A stretch of 64,000 nt of DNA from the NCBI GenBank assembly GCA_001770205.1, contig MEQL01000037.1, positions 1-64,000 on the forward strand. The letters run 5' to 3'. The notes below the pieces were generated by a model. That model searched no databases and was not told where the DNA came from. It saw nothing but the letters and a program-made list of their open reading frames with translations. Origin of the DNA: Bdellovibrionales bacterium RIFOXYD12_FULL_39_22 (GTDB taxonomy: Bacteria; Bdellovibrionota; Bacteriovoracia; Bacteriovoracales; Bacteriovoracaceae). Numbering within the stretch: the first letter of the stretch is position 1; each line of letters opens with the position of its first letter. Shown here piece by piece: positions 35,234 through 45,100 of the stretch. A program made the position numbers and the translations under genes.

Positions 35234-36832
35234 ATGCATATAGTTGAGTGTTTTATCGAGGCCGGTGGTTTTGACTATAATCTTATTCGAGGTGGGATCT
35301 CCGTCTATATTTGGAATCTAGCACGAAAATTCAAACAACATGGCCACAAAGTATCTGTTGTTACGGCCGCTAACGGACAAATTCCCTATTTAAAAAGTAA
35401 GTATCATTTAAAGGAACTTAACTATAAACATCAGTATGTGCTGCCTTTAGTGCTGGATCAGGCCATTTGGAAAAATCACCCTGCCCAAGTAGACATTTCT
35501 CTTTCTACCAAGGCCTTTCAGGTGGAGATTGATGGAGTTGAATTTTATTTTTTGTCCAACGAATATTTAGATATGTATCCAGCAAGCTGCTTTCCCCCTT
35601 ATGAGAGCAAGGGGAAAGAGCTTGGTTTTTTTAAGCCAATAGTTTATCAGGTTGATGCCATAGAATTTATCAAGCAGTATTTTAAAAATGAAAAGTGCTA
35701 TTTGCATGCGCATGAGCCCTACTATCAATATCTTTTTCCCCTTGCATTTAGAGACGATAATTTAAAAGCTATGATTAGTACCGTTCAAAGTAATATGCCA
35801 ATTAATAAAAAAATATATCGTCCGAAGCTTGAAAAAATTCTATCCTTGCTGGGAATTTCCGTAGATCTAGATCAATACATGGATAAATTAGATGAGCAAG
35901 ATCCGGAAGTCATCAAAATGAGAAAAACACTACCGATCACTCATTTGTTTTATAACTATGATGATAAAAAATACATCAACTTTTACTCTCTCATGTTGGA
36001 CCATTCCGATAAGATTGATTTTCTTTCCGAAGGGCATCTGGAATTTTACACGAGCTTTGCAAACACTCCTTTTGAGTTCTTTTTTAAGAAACTCAAAGTT
36101 TCTCACTTCGTTGAAAAAAAGCGAGAGAAGTTATTTGTAGGTTGGTGTGGAACTTCCGATGAGTGGCTGAGCAAGGCCCCAGACAAAAGCGGTCGAAAAA
36201 AGACCTTGGATGCATTAGGGTTGAAAGATAATCTTCCAACATTCTATCATAACGCTCGCTTTGCTATAAACCATAAGGGGCAATATGAGCTAATGCAGGC
36301 AATTGATCGTTTCCTTTCCGCAGGAGGAGAGGCCAACTTTATAGTACGTTGTCTTTGTTCTAAAGGAATTGAATTTCCATATTTTCATGAAGTCAAAAAT
36401 AAATTCCCCCATAATGTATATCTTGAGTGGGAAACCAAGGCCGTGGAAACACTTATGCGCCACGTTTCGGCCAGCGATTTTTGTATCTTCCCTTCAAAGT
36501 TTGAAATGGATACGTTTTTAATTGCGCAGGGAGAAGCAATGTTTTTTGGACTAGTTCCAATTGCTACCAACCAAAAAGGGATGCAGCATTGGAATCATCA
36601 TCTACCGATTGAGCATCTGGAGGCCACTGGTTTTGCACTTAAGAGATCTTTTGAAGAAAATGACCAGCAATTGGTGGCAGAGATTGTCGATAGAATCAGG
36701 GATGCTATTGCTCTAAAGCAAGATGCCGCTGAAACTTATGTCAAGCTTTCCAACAATTCAAAGGAGCTGGCAAAAAAATATAGCTGGGAGCATGCCGCAC
36801 AGGCACACTTAGACGCCTTCCGCTCTATCTAA
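35234..36832 (+). CDS. Glycogen-synthase-like (GT5/GT4, GT-B fold) glycosyltransferase; pseudoglycosyltransferase candidate
   Basis: The 532-residue protein starts MHIVECFIEAGG and RGGISVYIWNLARKFKQHGHKVSVVT, the GG-loop and first helices of glycogen/starch synthases, and has LHAHEPYYQYLFPLA where those have a HaHDW site. The C-terminal half has HKGQYELMQAIDRFLSAGG and FPSKFEMDTFLIAQGEAMFFGLVPIATNQKGM, the nucleotide-binding end with a Glu in the usual place. AGAGGTGG precedes the ATG. The enzyme is cytoplasmic. In acarbose synthesis a starch-synthase-like protein, AcbS, joins the cyclitol and amino sugar parts, so this is the natural candidate for such a coupling step here. A normal glucosyltransferase is the alternative. 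Confidence 0.78.
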   Translation: MHIVECFIEAGGFDYNLIRGGISVYIWNLARKFKQHGHKVSVVTAANGQIPYLKSKYHLKELNYKHQYVLPLVLDQAIWKNHPAQVDISLSTKAFQVEIDGVEFYFLSNEYLDMYPASCFPPYESKGKELGFFKPIVYQVDAIEFIKQYFKNEKCYLHAHEPYYQYLFPLAFRDDNLKAMISTVQSNMPINKKIYRPKLEKILSLLGISVDLDQYMDKLDEQDPEVIKMRKTLPITHLFYNYDDKKYINFYSLMLDHSDKIDFLSEGHLEFYTSFANTPFEFFFKKLKVSHFVEKKREKLFVGWCGTSDEWLSKAPDKSGRKKTLDALGLKDNLPTFYHNARFAINHKGQYELMQAIDRFLSAGGEANFIVRCLCSKGIEFPYFHEVKNKFPHNVYLEWETKAVETLMRHVSASDFCIFPSKFEMDTFLIAQGEAMFFGLVPIATNQKGMQHWNHHLPIEHLEATGFALKRSFEENDQQLVAEIVDRIRDAIALKQDAAETYVKLSNNSKELAKKYSWEHAAQAHLDAFRSI

Positions 36833-37819
36833 AAATATTCCCATGCCGATTAAGCAGGGCTCTTTTTCGCTTGCTAATGTAAACATGGTTTCGACTTGAT
36901 TTTCGTTTAATCCAAACAACGCAAATCGTTTAATTTGTTTTATGAGTGAGCTTAGGTAACGCGTGCCAATTGCCTGCGCAAAACCACCGAAGATTATATA
37001 GCGCCGAATACCGATGGCCGCATAGATAAGTCCGATTGCCTCAGAAAGTGGAGCAGTCGTTTGATCTAAAATATCTGTGGTAAAAGGATCATCTTCTAAA
37101 ATGGCCTGAACAATGTGATGTGTAGTTAAGTCCTGGGCCTTAGGGCACAAAGCTGAGAGTTTTGAATTAATAAATTTTTCTGGCGATTTTGCTGATTCCA
37201 ATTTAACCTTGGCCAAAACGCCTCGACCAGAGGCAATTGCTCCCAAATGACCTTTGCCTCCACAATCACAAAGCGGAGCATTTTCAGAATGGTCGCACGT
37301 ATAGTGGCCAATTTCTCCGCCATATCCAGTATCATTAATCAAAATAGAATTATTATAAAAAACTTTGTTGCCAATTCCAGAGCTTACCGTAATGGCACAA
37401 AAGGGTTCATTTTCCGAAGAAGCAAAATACCACGTAGCGGCGCTAACGTCGTTGATGGCCACGACATCTCTTTGCATTTTTTTCTTTAAAATTTTTTTTA
37501 AATTCAAATCAATGTTTAGGTTGCCAGTTATTGTGGGGGCCCGATGAATAACCCCTTGAGGAGAGACCGGGCCGGCAAAAGCGATTCCAATTTTAGAAAA
37601 AGTAAATGAGCTGTTTTCCTCTATGTATGTTTCCATATTAAGCAATAGATGATTAATGAACTTATCTTCCAAATTATTCTGACTGTCTTGCCTAGTGGCC
37701 AAGTAATTAAGCGTTTCAATTTTTTTAATGGCAGTTATTTTTTGTACAGAGGGGATATAAGTGGCCAAGCGAAAATATGTTCCCCCAAGGTCAATAACTA
37801 GATATGCGTTTTCTTTCAT
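36809..37819 (-). CDS. ROK-family sugar/cyclitol kinase with altered zinc motif
   Basis: From the ATG at 37819 the protein has 336 residues; a GTG two codons earlier, one base after the upstream stop, is equally possible. ROK marks: LVIDLGGTYFRLA (ATP phosphate loop), GIAFAGPVS, INDVSAATW (catalytic Asp) and the GYGGEIGHYTCDH segment. The zinc site reads CDCGGKGHLGAIASG, where classic ROK kinases have CxCGxxGCLEA: His replaces the third Cys and Gly the Glu. Valiolone kinases ValC and AcbM belong to this glucokinase-like family, so it is a candidate cyclitol 7-kinase; glucose is the default alternative. It ends the aminotransferase operon and overlaps the 3' end of the convergent glycosyltransferase by 24 bases. 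Confidence 0.82.
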   Translation of the reverse strand: MKENAYLVIDLGGTYFRLATYIPSVQKITAIKKIETLNYLATRQDSQNNLEDKFINHLLLNMETYIEENSSFTFSKIGIAFAGPVSPQGVIHRAPTITGNLNIDLNLKKILKKKMQRDVVAINDVSAATWYFASSENEPFCAITVSSGIGNKVFYNNSILINDTGYGGEIGHYTCDHSENAPLCDCGGKGHLGAIASGRGVLAKVKLESAKSPEKFINSKLSALCPKAQDLTTHHIVQAILEDDPFTTDILDQTTAPLSEAIGLIYAAIGIRRYIIFGGFAQAIGTRYLSSLIKQIKRFALFGLNENQVETMFTLASEKEPCLIGMGIFLDRAEGV

Positions 37820-37826
37820 AGGCACA

Positions 37827-38939
37827 CTACCATTCAGTTAAAAAATTGCGGTCCATAAACCTATTTTGCACAATTTCATTTTCTAATATGATTGAGTTTT
37901 TTATTGATGTTTTTCCAAGTATTTTTGCCCCTGATAAAACGATACTATTTTCAATTAAAACATCACTGTCGATAGTAACATGTGGATAGATCAGCGAGTT
38001 CACAATTTGGGCCGATCCGCTTGATAAGTCTGGCACAATAATAGAATTTTTTATTCTTCCGCTGTCTCTCACATATTTTCTTGATATTTCGGGGTAAATG
38101 GTGCGAGGCATATTATCTATAGTTAGTTCGGAATCTTTTGCTAGTAAATTAAGATTCGATTGCAAATATCTTTCTACTGTCCCTAGATCTTCCCAGTAAT
38201 TTTTAAAATAAAAGCATTTGATTGTTTCCTTTCCTGCTAGCATTGCGGGAATGATATCTTTACTGACGTCGTGACGCCAGGAGGTTTTTGCCAATTTTTC
38301 CAAATATTCCCAGAGTTTTATTTTGTTAAAAAAACAGACCGCCGAAAAAACATATGACGATGTTGGATTGGGACATTTTTCGACAAAGTTAATAAGATTT
38401 TCTTTCTCATCAACTTCTACCATTCCAAAGAGCTTTACATATTCTAAGTCAATTTTTTGGTAACCAATTGTTAGTGCTGCATTGCTCTCACGATGCAATT
38501 TATACATTTCGTGATAGTCAAAATTGTAGACATGATCGCTATGCAAAAGGAGTAGATCATCGACATCATCAGTAAAAATAAATTGGGAATTTTGAATAAG
38601 TGCATCCGCGGTTCCTTCTTCTTTAGGTCGTATAAAGCGGGAAAAGACTGTTTCCAAATCTTCATGATGAACTCTATCATAGTATCCAAAATTTAATGTT
38701 AATCCTCTATTATTTGGTTTGGCCCAAGTGTCCAATAAATACTTTGTTAATTTTTTTTCTTCAAAATAAGACAAAAGCACTAGTTCCGAAATATTTGACC
38801 TCAATACATTGTTCAAAGAAAAATCAATTAAGTGACAACAGTTTCCGTAGGGGATCAGCGGTTTCAGGCGATTTTGTCCCAAGCGTCTCATGCGGACACC
38901 TAATCCTCCGGCCAATAATAATGCCTTTACCCTTTTCAT
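37827..38939 (-). CDS. GlgC-like nucleotidyltransferase (ADP-sugar pyrophosphorylase type)
   Basis: The 370-residue protein opens with KALLLAGGLGVRMRRLGQNR followed by LKPLIPYG, the nucleotide-binding P loop of ADP-glucose pyrophosphorylases, then HLIDFSLNNVLRSNI as in GlgC. The substrate Asp is in LHSDHVYNF, the EKCPNP loop corresponds to the sugar-binding site, and left-handed beta-helix repeats follow in the last 90 residues. It would activate a sugar- or cyclitol-1-phosphate with an NTP. ValB and AcbR of validamycin and acarbose clusters are GlgC-like, which fits the context; ADP-glucose for glycogen is the alternative, but no branching enzyme or phosphorylase lies nearby. It is 6 bases after the maltokinase-like gene. 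Confidence 0.82.
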   Translation of the reverse strand: MKRVKALLLAGGLGVRMRRLGQNRLKPLIPYGNCCHLIDFSLNNVLRSNISELVLLSYFEEKKLTKYLLDTWAKPNNRGLTLNFGYYDRVHHEDLETVFSRFIRPKEEGTADALIQNSQFIFTDDVDDLLLLHSDHVYNFDYHEMYKLHRESNAALTIGYQKIDLEYVKLFGMVEVDEKENLINFVEKCPNPTSSYVFSAVCFFNKIKLWEYLEKLAKTSWRHDVSKDIIPAMLAGKETIKCFYFKNYWEDLGTVERYLQSNLNLLAKDSELTIDNMPRTIYPEISRKYVRDSGRIKNSIIVPDLSSGSAQIVNSLIYPHVTIDSDVLIENSIVLSGAKILGKTSIKNSIILENEIVQNRFMDRNFLTEW

Positions 38940-38945
38940 AAAATC

Positions 38946-40424
38946 CTATTCTCCCTTTGAGTCGAGTTGAGTACTTGTTGGTATGTTTTTTAGAAGATAG
39001 GAGATATCGACATATTTAAATTGCCCCCGGCCGTTATAGGAATAATTATATTCTAACTCTTTTAAAAGCCGAGAGTAATAGCAAATCATTTCAAAGATTC
39101 GAAGATTTTCTTTCCCATAACTATTGCTGATGAGTGACTCTACTTTTTCCATCCACAAACTAGTAGCTAAAATCAAATTTTGCAGTTTTTTACTGCTACT
39201 TGAAAAATCCATGTCATTTAGTAGCAACATGATGATCTCATCTTTATCTGCCCATGGCGGAATCATCTTGGCCACAACATCTTGTAGTTCACTATATGAA
39301 AAATACTCAATTGATCTTTTGATTGAAACCAAATCCACCAGCGTTGATTGGGGTCTAATTCCATCACTATCAAAAATTTGCGGGTCGATAAAAGCGACTC
39401 GTTGATCCTCTCCAATAATAATATGAGACATGTGTAAATCGTTGTGGGCGTCAGTGGCACTGGGAATTAGTTTCTCTTTATTTTTGTCAACATATTTATA
39501 AAAACTTATAAGCTCTGATAGCGCGTTAGCAATTATTTTATGGTATTTGTCAAACTGCTTGTCTTTATTGATCAACGCTGAAAGCCACTTTATTTTTTCT
39601 AAATCGCTGCTTATAAAATCGAAGTTGGCAAAATTATTGTTTTTTGAATTTAATAAAGTGTGATAGCGCCGCAAATCATCACCAATCTTTACAAGCAGTG
39701 CTCCCAGCGATTCATCGATAGCATTGCTTACGATGTTTGCAATGTTAACTTTTTTTTCATCTCCTGTTACGATGGATGAAAAAATTTGTCTTATGCTTTT
39801 TCGAAGTACCACGTCTAGACTATCTCCAGTAAAAAACTCTCTAATCTCTATCAGTCGAAACTTTTCTCCGCGTGTCCTATTGTTGTAGGCAAGAGTGGCC
39901 AGGGTAGTATCGTGCAACGCCCTATCCCAATAATTGAAACAATCTCCACCTTGCACATGATTTAATCTCTTTAAAATTTTGCAGGTGAGATGTCTTCCTT
40001 CGGCATTAAAATAGAAGTTGTGATTAGTTGATTCTGGCAAGACTTTCAAATTTTTCAAATCCAATAGATCCTTTTGAATGAATGCTCCGTGAAACTCAAT
40101 CGTGGCCCCTCCCGCCGTGGCCAAGCTTTTTATGGCGGCCAGATGGGCAATTACAAAAAGCCCTGATAGGGGAGAAGATTCCATCTCGCGAATAACCAAA
40201 CCATCTCGGACAATAATGGGGATGAAATAGTATAAATCTTTTGTTGATGCTTTTGCGTTTACTATTATCAAGTATACGCTTTCGTTGTTTTCGATTTGAA
40301 ATGATGCATAGTCATAAAGAGAAAATTGTAAATCATAAGATGCGAGATCTCCAAACCACCGTTTGGTTCTAATAAATTCTGGAAGTTTCTCTGTAACAAA
40401 TTTTTTTAGTGTTCTATCAATCAT
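38946..40424 (-). CDS. Maltokinase-like APH-fold kinase
   Basis: From the ATG at 40424, one base after the aminotransferase stop, the protein has 492 residues. An N-terminal cap with LPEFIRTKRWFGD matches the start of maltokinase (Pep2/Mak), and a C-terminal aminoglycoside-phosphotransferase-like domain has DAHNDLHMSHIII (Brenner motif) and FIDPQIF (metal Asp). Maltokinases make maltose 1-phosphate, the donor for GlgE. No glgE or treS is here, and the DFG-like motif reads IDPQ. It may phosphorylate a maltose-like or pseudo-disaccharide intermediate, or protect the host by phosphorylating the end product as kinases do in antibiotic clusters. The latter points are inference. Confidence 0.72.
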   Translation of the reverse strand: MIDRTLKKFVTEKLPEFIRTKRWFGDLASYDLQFSLYDYASFQIENNESVYLIIVNAKASTKDLYYFIPIIVRDGLVIREMESSPLSGLFVIAHLAAIKSLATAGGATIEFHGAFIQKDLLDLKNLKVLPESTNHNFYFNAEGRHLTCKILKRLNHVQGGDCFNYWDRALHDTTLATLAYNNRTRGEKFRLIEIREFFTGDSLDVVLRKSIRQIFSSIVTGDEKKVNIANIVSNAIDESLGALLVKIGDDLRRYHTLLNSKNNNFANFDFISSDLEKIKWLSALINKDKQFDKYHKIIANALSELISFYKYVDKNKEKLIPSATDAHNDLHMSHIIIGEDQRVAFIDPQIFDSDGIRPQSTLVDLVSIKRSIEYFSYSELQDVVAKMIPPWADKDEIIMLLLNDMDFSSSSKKLQNLILATSLWMEKVESLISNSYGKENLRIFEMICYYSRLLKELEYNYSYNGRGQFKYVDISYLLKNIPTSTQLDSKGE

Positions 40425-40425
40425 T

Positions 40426-41724
40426 TTACTTTTCCGGCCCAATTGTCCTCAGAACTTTTTTCATCCTTTCTAAAACTTCCATCAACACATTTTCTTCTGT
40501 TATAAAAGGAGGGGCCAGGCGAACAATATTGCCACCAAGACTCACCTTTATCCCATCTTTTATGCACTTTAAAAAAAATTGCCTTGCATAATTAGCTGAT
40601 GGCCTTTTTGAGTTTTTATCTTCGACAAACTCGATTGCGTGTAAAAGACCTATTCCACGAACATCTCCTACAAAGGAAAATTCATCCATCATCTGCTGCA
40701 ATTTTATTGAAATAATTTCACCTAGCTTTACAATATGCTGGCCCAAATTGAGGCGGGATAGTTCTTTTAATGTAGCAGCGGCGGCGGCCAGGCCCAGTGG
40801 ATTAGAAGCAAACGTTGAAGAGGATGAACCTGGAGCACTGAACTCATGGGAGTTTAAAATTTCTTTCTTTCCTGCCAAAACTGCGAAAGGAAATCCCGAG
40901 GCCAATCCTTTGGCCATTATCACCAGGTCTGGATTGATATTATAGTAGGAAGAGGCCAAAAATGATCCAACTCTTCCACCGCCAGTGACTACTTCATCCG
41001 CAACAAGCAATACTCCATTTTTTTGGCAGGCCCGGGAAATAATATCCCAGTATTCTTTTGGTGGGACGATCACGCCACCGGCCCCCTGTATTGGTTCAAA
41101 AAAAAGTGCGGCAACACTTTGGTTTTGACAGACTTCCGCCTCTACTTTCTGAGCACAAAGTATTTCGCATGATGGATATGAAAGAGAGAATGGACAGCGA
41201 TAGCAGTAAGCACGATATGCCAAAACAGAATCGGCCGGCAGTGAATTATTTCCAATTTTCCAATGAACCAGCATTCTGGCGCCTAACGTTTTTCCATGAA
41301 AACCATAACGAAGGGCGGCAAGTTTGGATCGTGCAGGTGATGCAAAACAAAATATTGCGCGAATGGCCGCCTCTACAGCTTCTGCCCCCGTAGTTAAAAA
41401 ACAGAAAGTGTCTATTTCCGCTGGTAAATTTTCCGCCAGTATTTTACAACACTCCAACCTCGGGGGAGTAGTAAAGTCATGCACATTCCATAATTTTTCA
41501 ATTTGCTTATGCAACGCTTCTCTAACAAATGGATTATTATGGCCAAGTGATTGGGTAAATATTCCGGAAGCAAAATCAAAATATTTTCTCCCCTCGATAT
41601 CATAAACATAAACCCCTTCGCCTCTTTCTAAAACTACGCGAGACAGCAAGGCCTCTTCTGAAATGCCAGCGACAAGATGTTTTTGTTCTTCGAAAATATA
41701 TTGATCTTGTATTGAATCACTCAT
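40426..41724 (-). CDS. Class III PLP-dependent aminotransferase
   Basis: The 432-residue enzyme has the fold-type I class III signatures: GAEAVEAA (113-120), GFHGKTLG (141-148), VADEVVTGGGRVGSF (241-255, cofactor Asp243) and MAKGLASGFPF with the Schiff-base Lys272. ACHGKT-type substrate loops and late GGNIVRLAPPF are in place. Class III enzymes transfer amino groups to aldehydes or ketones in metabolites such as GABA, acetylornithine and keto-cyclitols. It overlaps the cupin gene by ATGA. An aminotransferase beside a C7-cyclase is what a C7N-aminocyclitol pathway needs (ValM, AcbV roles), but its substrate is not determined. Confidence 0.88.
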   Translation of the reverse strand: MSDSIQDQYIFEEQKHLVAGISEEALLSRVVLERGEGVYVYDIEGRKYFDFASGIFTQSLGHNNPFVREALHKQIEKLWNVHDFTTPPRLECCKILAENLPAEIDTFCFLTTGAEAVEAAIRAIFCFASPARSKLAALRYGFHGKTLGARMLVHWKIGNNSLPADSVLAYRAYCYRCPFSLSYPSCEILCAQKVEAEVCQNQSVAALFFEPIQGAGGVIVPPKEYWDIISRACQKNGVLLVADEVVTGGGRVGSFLASSYYNINPDLVIMAKGLASGFPFAVLAGKKEILNSHEFSAPGSSSSTFASNPLGLAAAAATLKELSRLNLGQHIVKLGEIISIKLQQMMDEFSFVGDVRGIGLLHAIEFVEDKNSKRPSANYARQFFLKCIKDGIKVSLGGNIVRLAPPFITEENVLMEVLERMKKVLRTIGPEK

Positions 41725-42080
41725 CCGCGTTTACTTGTCTGATAGACGATAATTAACATATCTTTTGTTCCGGTGTTTTCTAGGCCATGTTCTGCAAAGT
41801 GGGGGTTTTCGATGATGTCCCCAGGATATACCGCTATATTATTTCCATCTATCTGCATTTGTCCATTGCCTTCAACAATAATGTAGCGTTCGGTATTCTC
41901 TCCATGCATATGCAGGCCGATGGAAGAACCGGGAGGAACTATTGTGAAATCAATGAAATCAACCACCAGCTGGCCATCATCATTTGCATAAAGACGATGA
42001 GTTAAGACGTGGCCTAATCCACCGTGGCAATTTGGTTGTTTAACTAGAAGTTTCTCAAATAAGTTGAGTGCTCTTTTCAT
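41721..42080 (-). CDS. Small cupin-fold protein, metal binding
   Basis: From the ATG at 42080 the protein has 119 residues, the usual single-domain cupin size; a longer reading frame would run into the divergent amylase gene. Motif 1 is GLHMHGENTERYIIVEGNGQ (two His and a Glu), and motif 2 is YPGDIIENPHFAEHGLENTG (His). These bind a divalent metal in a small barrel. Cupins of this kind include isomerases, epimerases and sensors. It is the first gene of the aminotransferase operon, so it may act on, or sense, a cyclitol or sugar intermediate. Confidence 0.8.
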   Translation of the reverse strand: MKRALNLFEKLLVKQPNCHGGLGHVLTHRLYANDDGQLVVDFIDFTIVPPGSSIGLHMHGENTERYIIVEGNGQMQIDGNNIAVYPGDIIENPHFAEHGLENTGTKDMLIIVYQTSKRG

Positions 42081-42143
42081 GGTGAAAAATATCGTAGCAG
42101 AAAAGATTGGATATTTCATGGATATTCTGACACATTTTATAAC

Positions 42144-45100
42144 ATGATAAAATTTAAAGAGAAGCATTTTTGTCTCCTCTTTTTCGTTCTACTAATCGCC
42201 ACAACTTCGCAGGCGATGGAGCTAAAAAAGACGGTGATGGTTCATCTTTTTGAATGGAGATGGACGGATGTAGCACAAGAGTGCGAAAAATTTCTAGGGC
42301 CCAATGGATTTAGTGCTGTGCAAATATCTCCACCCAACGAGCACGCTGTAATTAAAAATTATCCATGGTGGCAGCGATATCAATTTGTCAGTTATAAATT
42401 GGAAAGCAGAAGTGGCAACAGGCAGGAGTTTGTTGATATGGTGCAAAGATGCAATAAAGCGGGAGTTGCTATTTATGCCGATGTTACTTTAAATCACATG
42501 GCCGGATCATTTGGCCCGGATGATAGTGAACGAGTTGGATATGCGGGAAGCAAATTTGCCCACTATAACTATCCCGGTATTTATGAAAGGAGCGATTTTC
42601 ATTATTGCCAAAAACAAAACGATTCTTCACGCGAAATTAAAAGCTATAAGGATGCGTGGGAGGTGCAAAATTGTGAGCTGGTCTCTTTGGCCGATTTAGA
42701 TACTGCCTCAGAAAAAGTTAGAAGTACCCTTGCGGCATTTTTAAATGATTTGATTAGCATTGGAGTTCGCGGTTTTAGAATAGATGCTGCCAAGCATGTC
42801 TCGCCGGCGGACACAACGGCGATATTAGCAAAAGTAAGCAGTAAACCTCATATCTTCCAAGAATTTTATAATATCCCAGGGGAGCCATTTGATGTAAATC
42901 AATTCTTGCAAAATGGAGATGTGATTGAGGGGAGTTTTGGATATAGATTAACCGCTGCCTTTTTAAGAGATAAAATGATCACCCATGTAAAAGACATTGA
43001 ACAGGGACTGATTGATTCAAAAAGAGCGATCACCTTCGTTGACAATCATGATAAGCAACGAGAGATTAACTATTTAACGTATAAGCAAGGCAATCTTTAC
43101 GATATGGCCAATATTTTTATGCTCGCTTATCCCTACGGTTATCCGGTGATAATGTCAGGGTATCGCTTTGATCTAAAAGATCAGGGCCCTCCCTCGGACC
43201 AAAATGGAAATACAAAGCATATATATATCAAGGGAAAATTTCTATGCACTGAAATTGGTTTTTCCTGTGAACACCGAAAAAGACCGATTAAGAATATGAT
43301 TAGTTTTAGAGAATATACTGCGGGAGAAAAAGTAATCGACTGGTGGACAAACGATTTTAATCAATTTGCATTTGCTCGAGGCCGCAAAGGCTTTGTGGCC
43401 TTCAATAATGAAAACACAACACTGCAAAGGAAGTTAAGCACCCATCTTCTTCCTGGACGGTATTGCGATATTATTAGTGGGGACTTTGATTCTAAAAGTA
43501 AAACATGTACCGGTAATATTGTTGACGTAAATAACGAGGGTGTGGCCTTAATAATTCTCCCTCCTCATACATCATTGGCGATCTATGAAAAGGCCCGGAT
43601 GGAGACTCAAATAACACTCGTAGGAAATCTGCAAAAAACTTTAGGTGATTTTTCGGACTGGAATCCTTCTTCTTCTAAAACCAGGATGGAATATCTTGGC
43701 AGTGGGCTATATCATTTTAAAACCTTTCTTCCCAAAGGATCATATGAATACAAATTTGCCATAGGTGGCAGTTGGTTAGAAAATTACGGGCAAAATGGAA
43801 CTCTTTCCGGAAAGAATATTCCCCTCGTTGTTCCCGAGGGCCAAGAGATCATTTTTTATTTTAGCGATAAAACGCATAAAGGTACTTCTAGTCTAGATTA
43901 TAAATTACAAAGTAATCCGCCAGTGCTTTTTTTATCAGACGAGCGGATGATAAAACTAGTAGATCACAGCTTTAACAATCTTTTTTACACCACGGTAACT
44001 TTGCAAGATGGAAATTATAATTTTGTGGTGCAATATCAAAATAATAAATATCCACTTCCGCCCTTGAAATTAAATAGAATTCAAGATGTTTCGCTCTATT
44101 TCGATTTAAGCAAACTAGAGACATCTTTTGACTTACATACACTGGAAGAAGCTCAAATCCTTCATGATAGCTTCAATGATCTCTATCGAAAACCATTTCA
44201 TGCCATTGAAGAAAACGAAGCGATTACTATCAAGCTCTCAGTAATTCCAAACAAGTTAAAGAAAGTAGAACTTTTTTTGGTACAAGAAAATATTCAAAAG
44301 CGAGATAAGGTTGAATATACGGAATATAAGACTATTTCCATGAAAAAAACGGCAGAAAGTGATTTGAGGGAGTTTTGGTCTGCAACACTTACCTTTCCTG
44401 AAAAAGGAGTATATGGATATAAATTTCTCATTAACGGTAATGAAGAATATGGTGACGATCAATTTCCAGGAGGTGTTGGCCAACTATATAAAAAAGATGG
44501 CCGATATTTTCAGATTACGGCATATGATAAAAACTTCCACCCACCAGAGTGGTTGCAGCAGGGAATTATCTATCAAATTATTCCGGATCGTTTTTATAAT
44601 GGTGATTCCAAGAATGATTATGTAAAAAAATATGCGCGAGGCCTTGATCCTATTTTTCATAGTCAATGGAATGCGATTCCCTCCAATGGCGGGCCACTTG
44701 ATCACGATTCTTTTTACTGCAATGATTACTACGGAGGAGATTTACAAGGTATAATTTCCAAACTGGATTATCTGCAAGCAATGGGAGTTTCCATTATATA
44801 TCTTAATCCTATTTTTAACAGCGGATACAACAGTAAATATGATACTGGAGATTATCTTTCAATTGATCCAATGTTTGGAACAAATGATGAGTTTGCAAGG
44901 CTTGCTTCCGAATTACAAAAGCGTAACATGCGTCTCATCCTTGATGGAATTTTTAATCATGTCGGTGATGACTCTATCTATTTTGACCGTTACGAAAAAT
45001 ACCCTTGGGTAGGTGCTTACGAATATTGGAGCAAAGTCTATAAGAAAATTAATGATCAAAAACTATCAATTGAAGATGCAAAGAAAGCTACAACCCAAGA

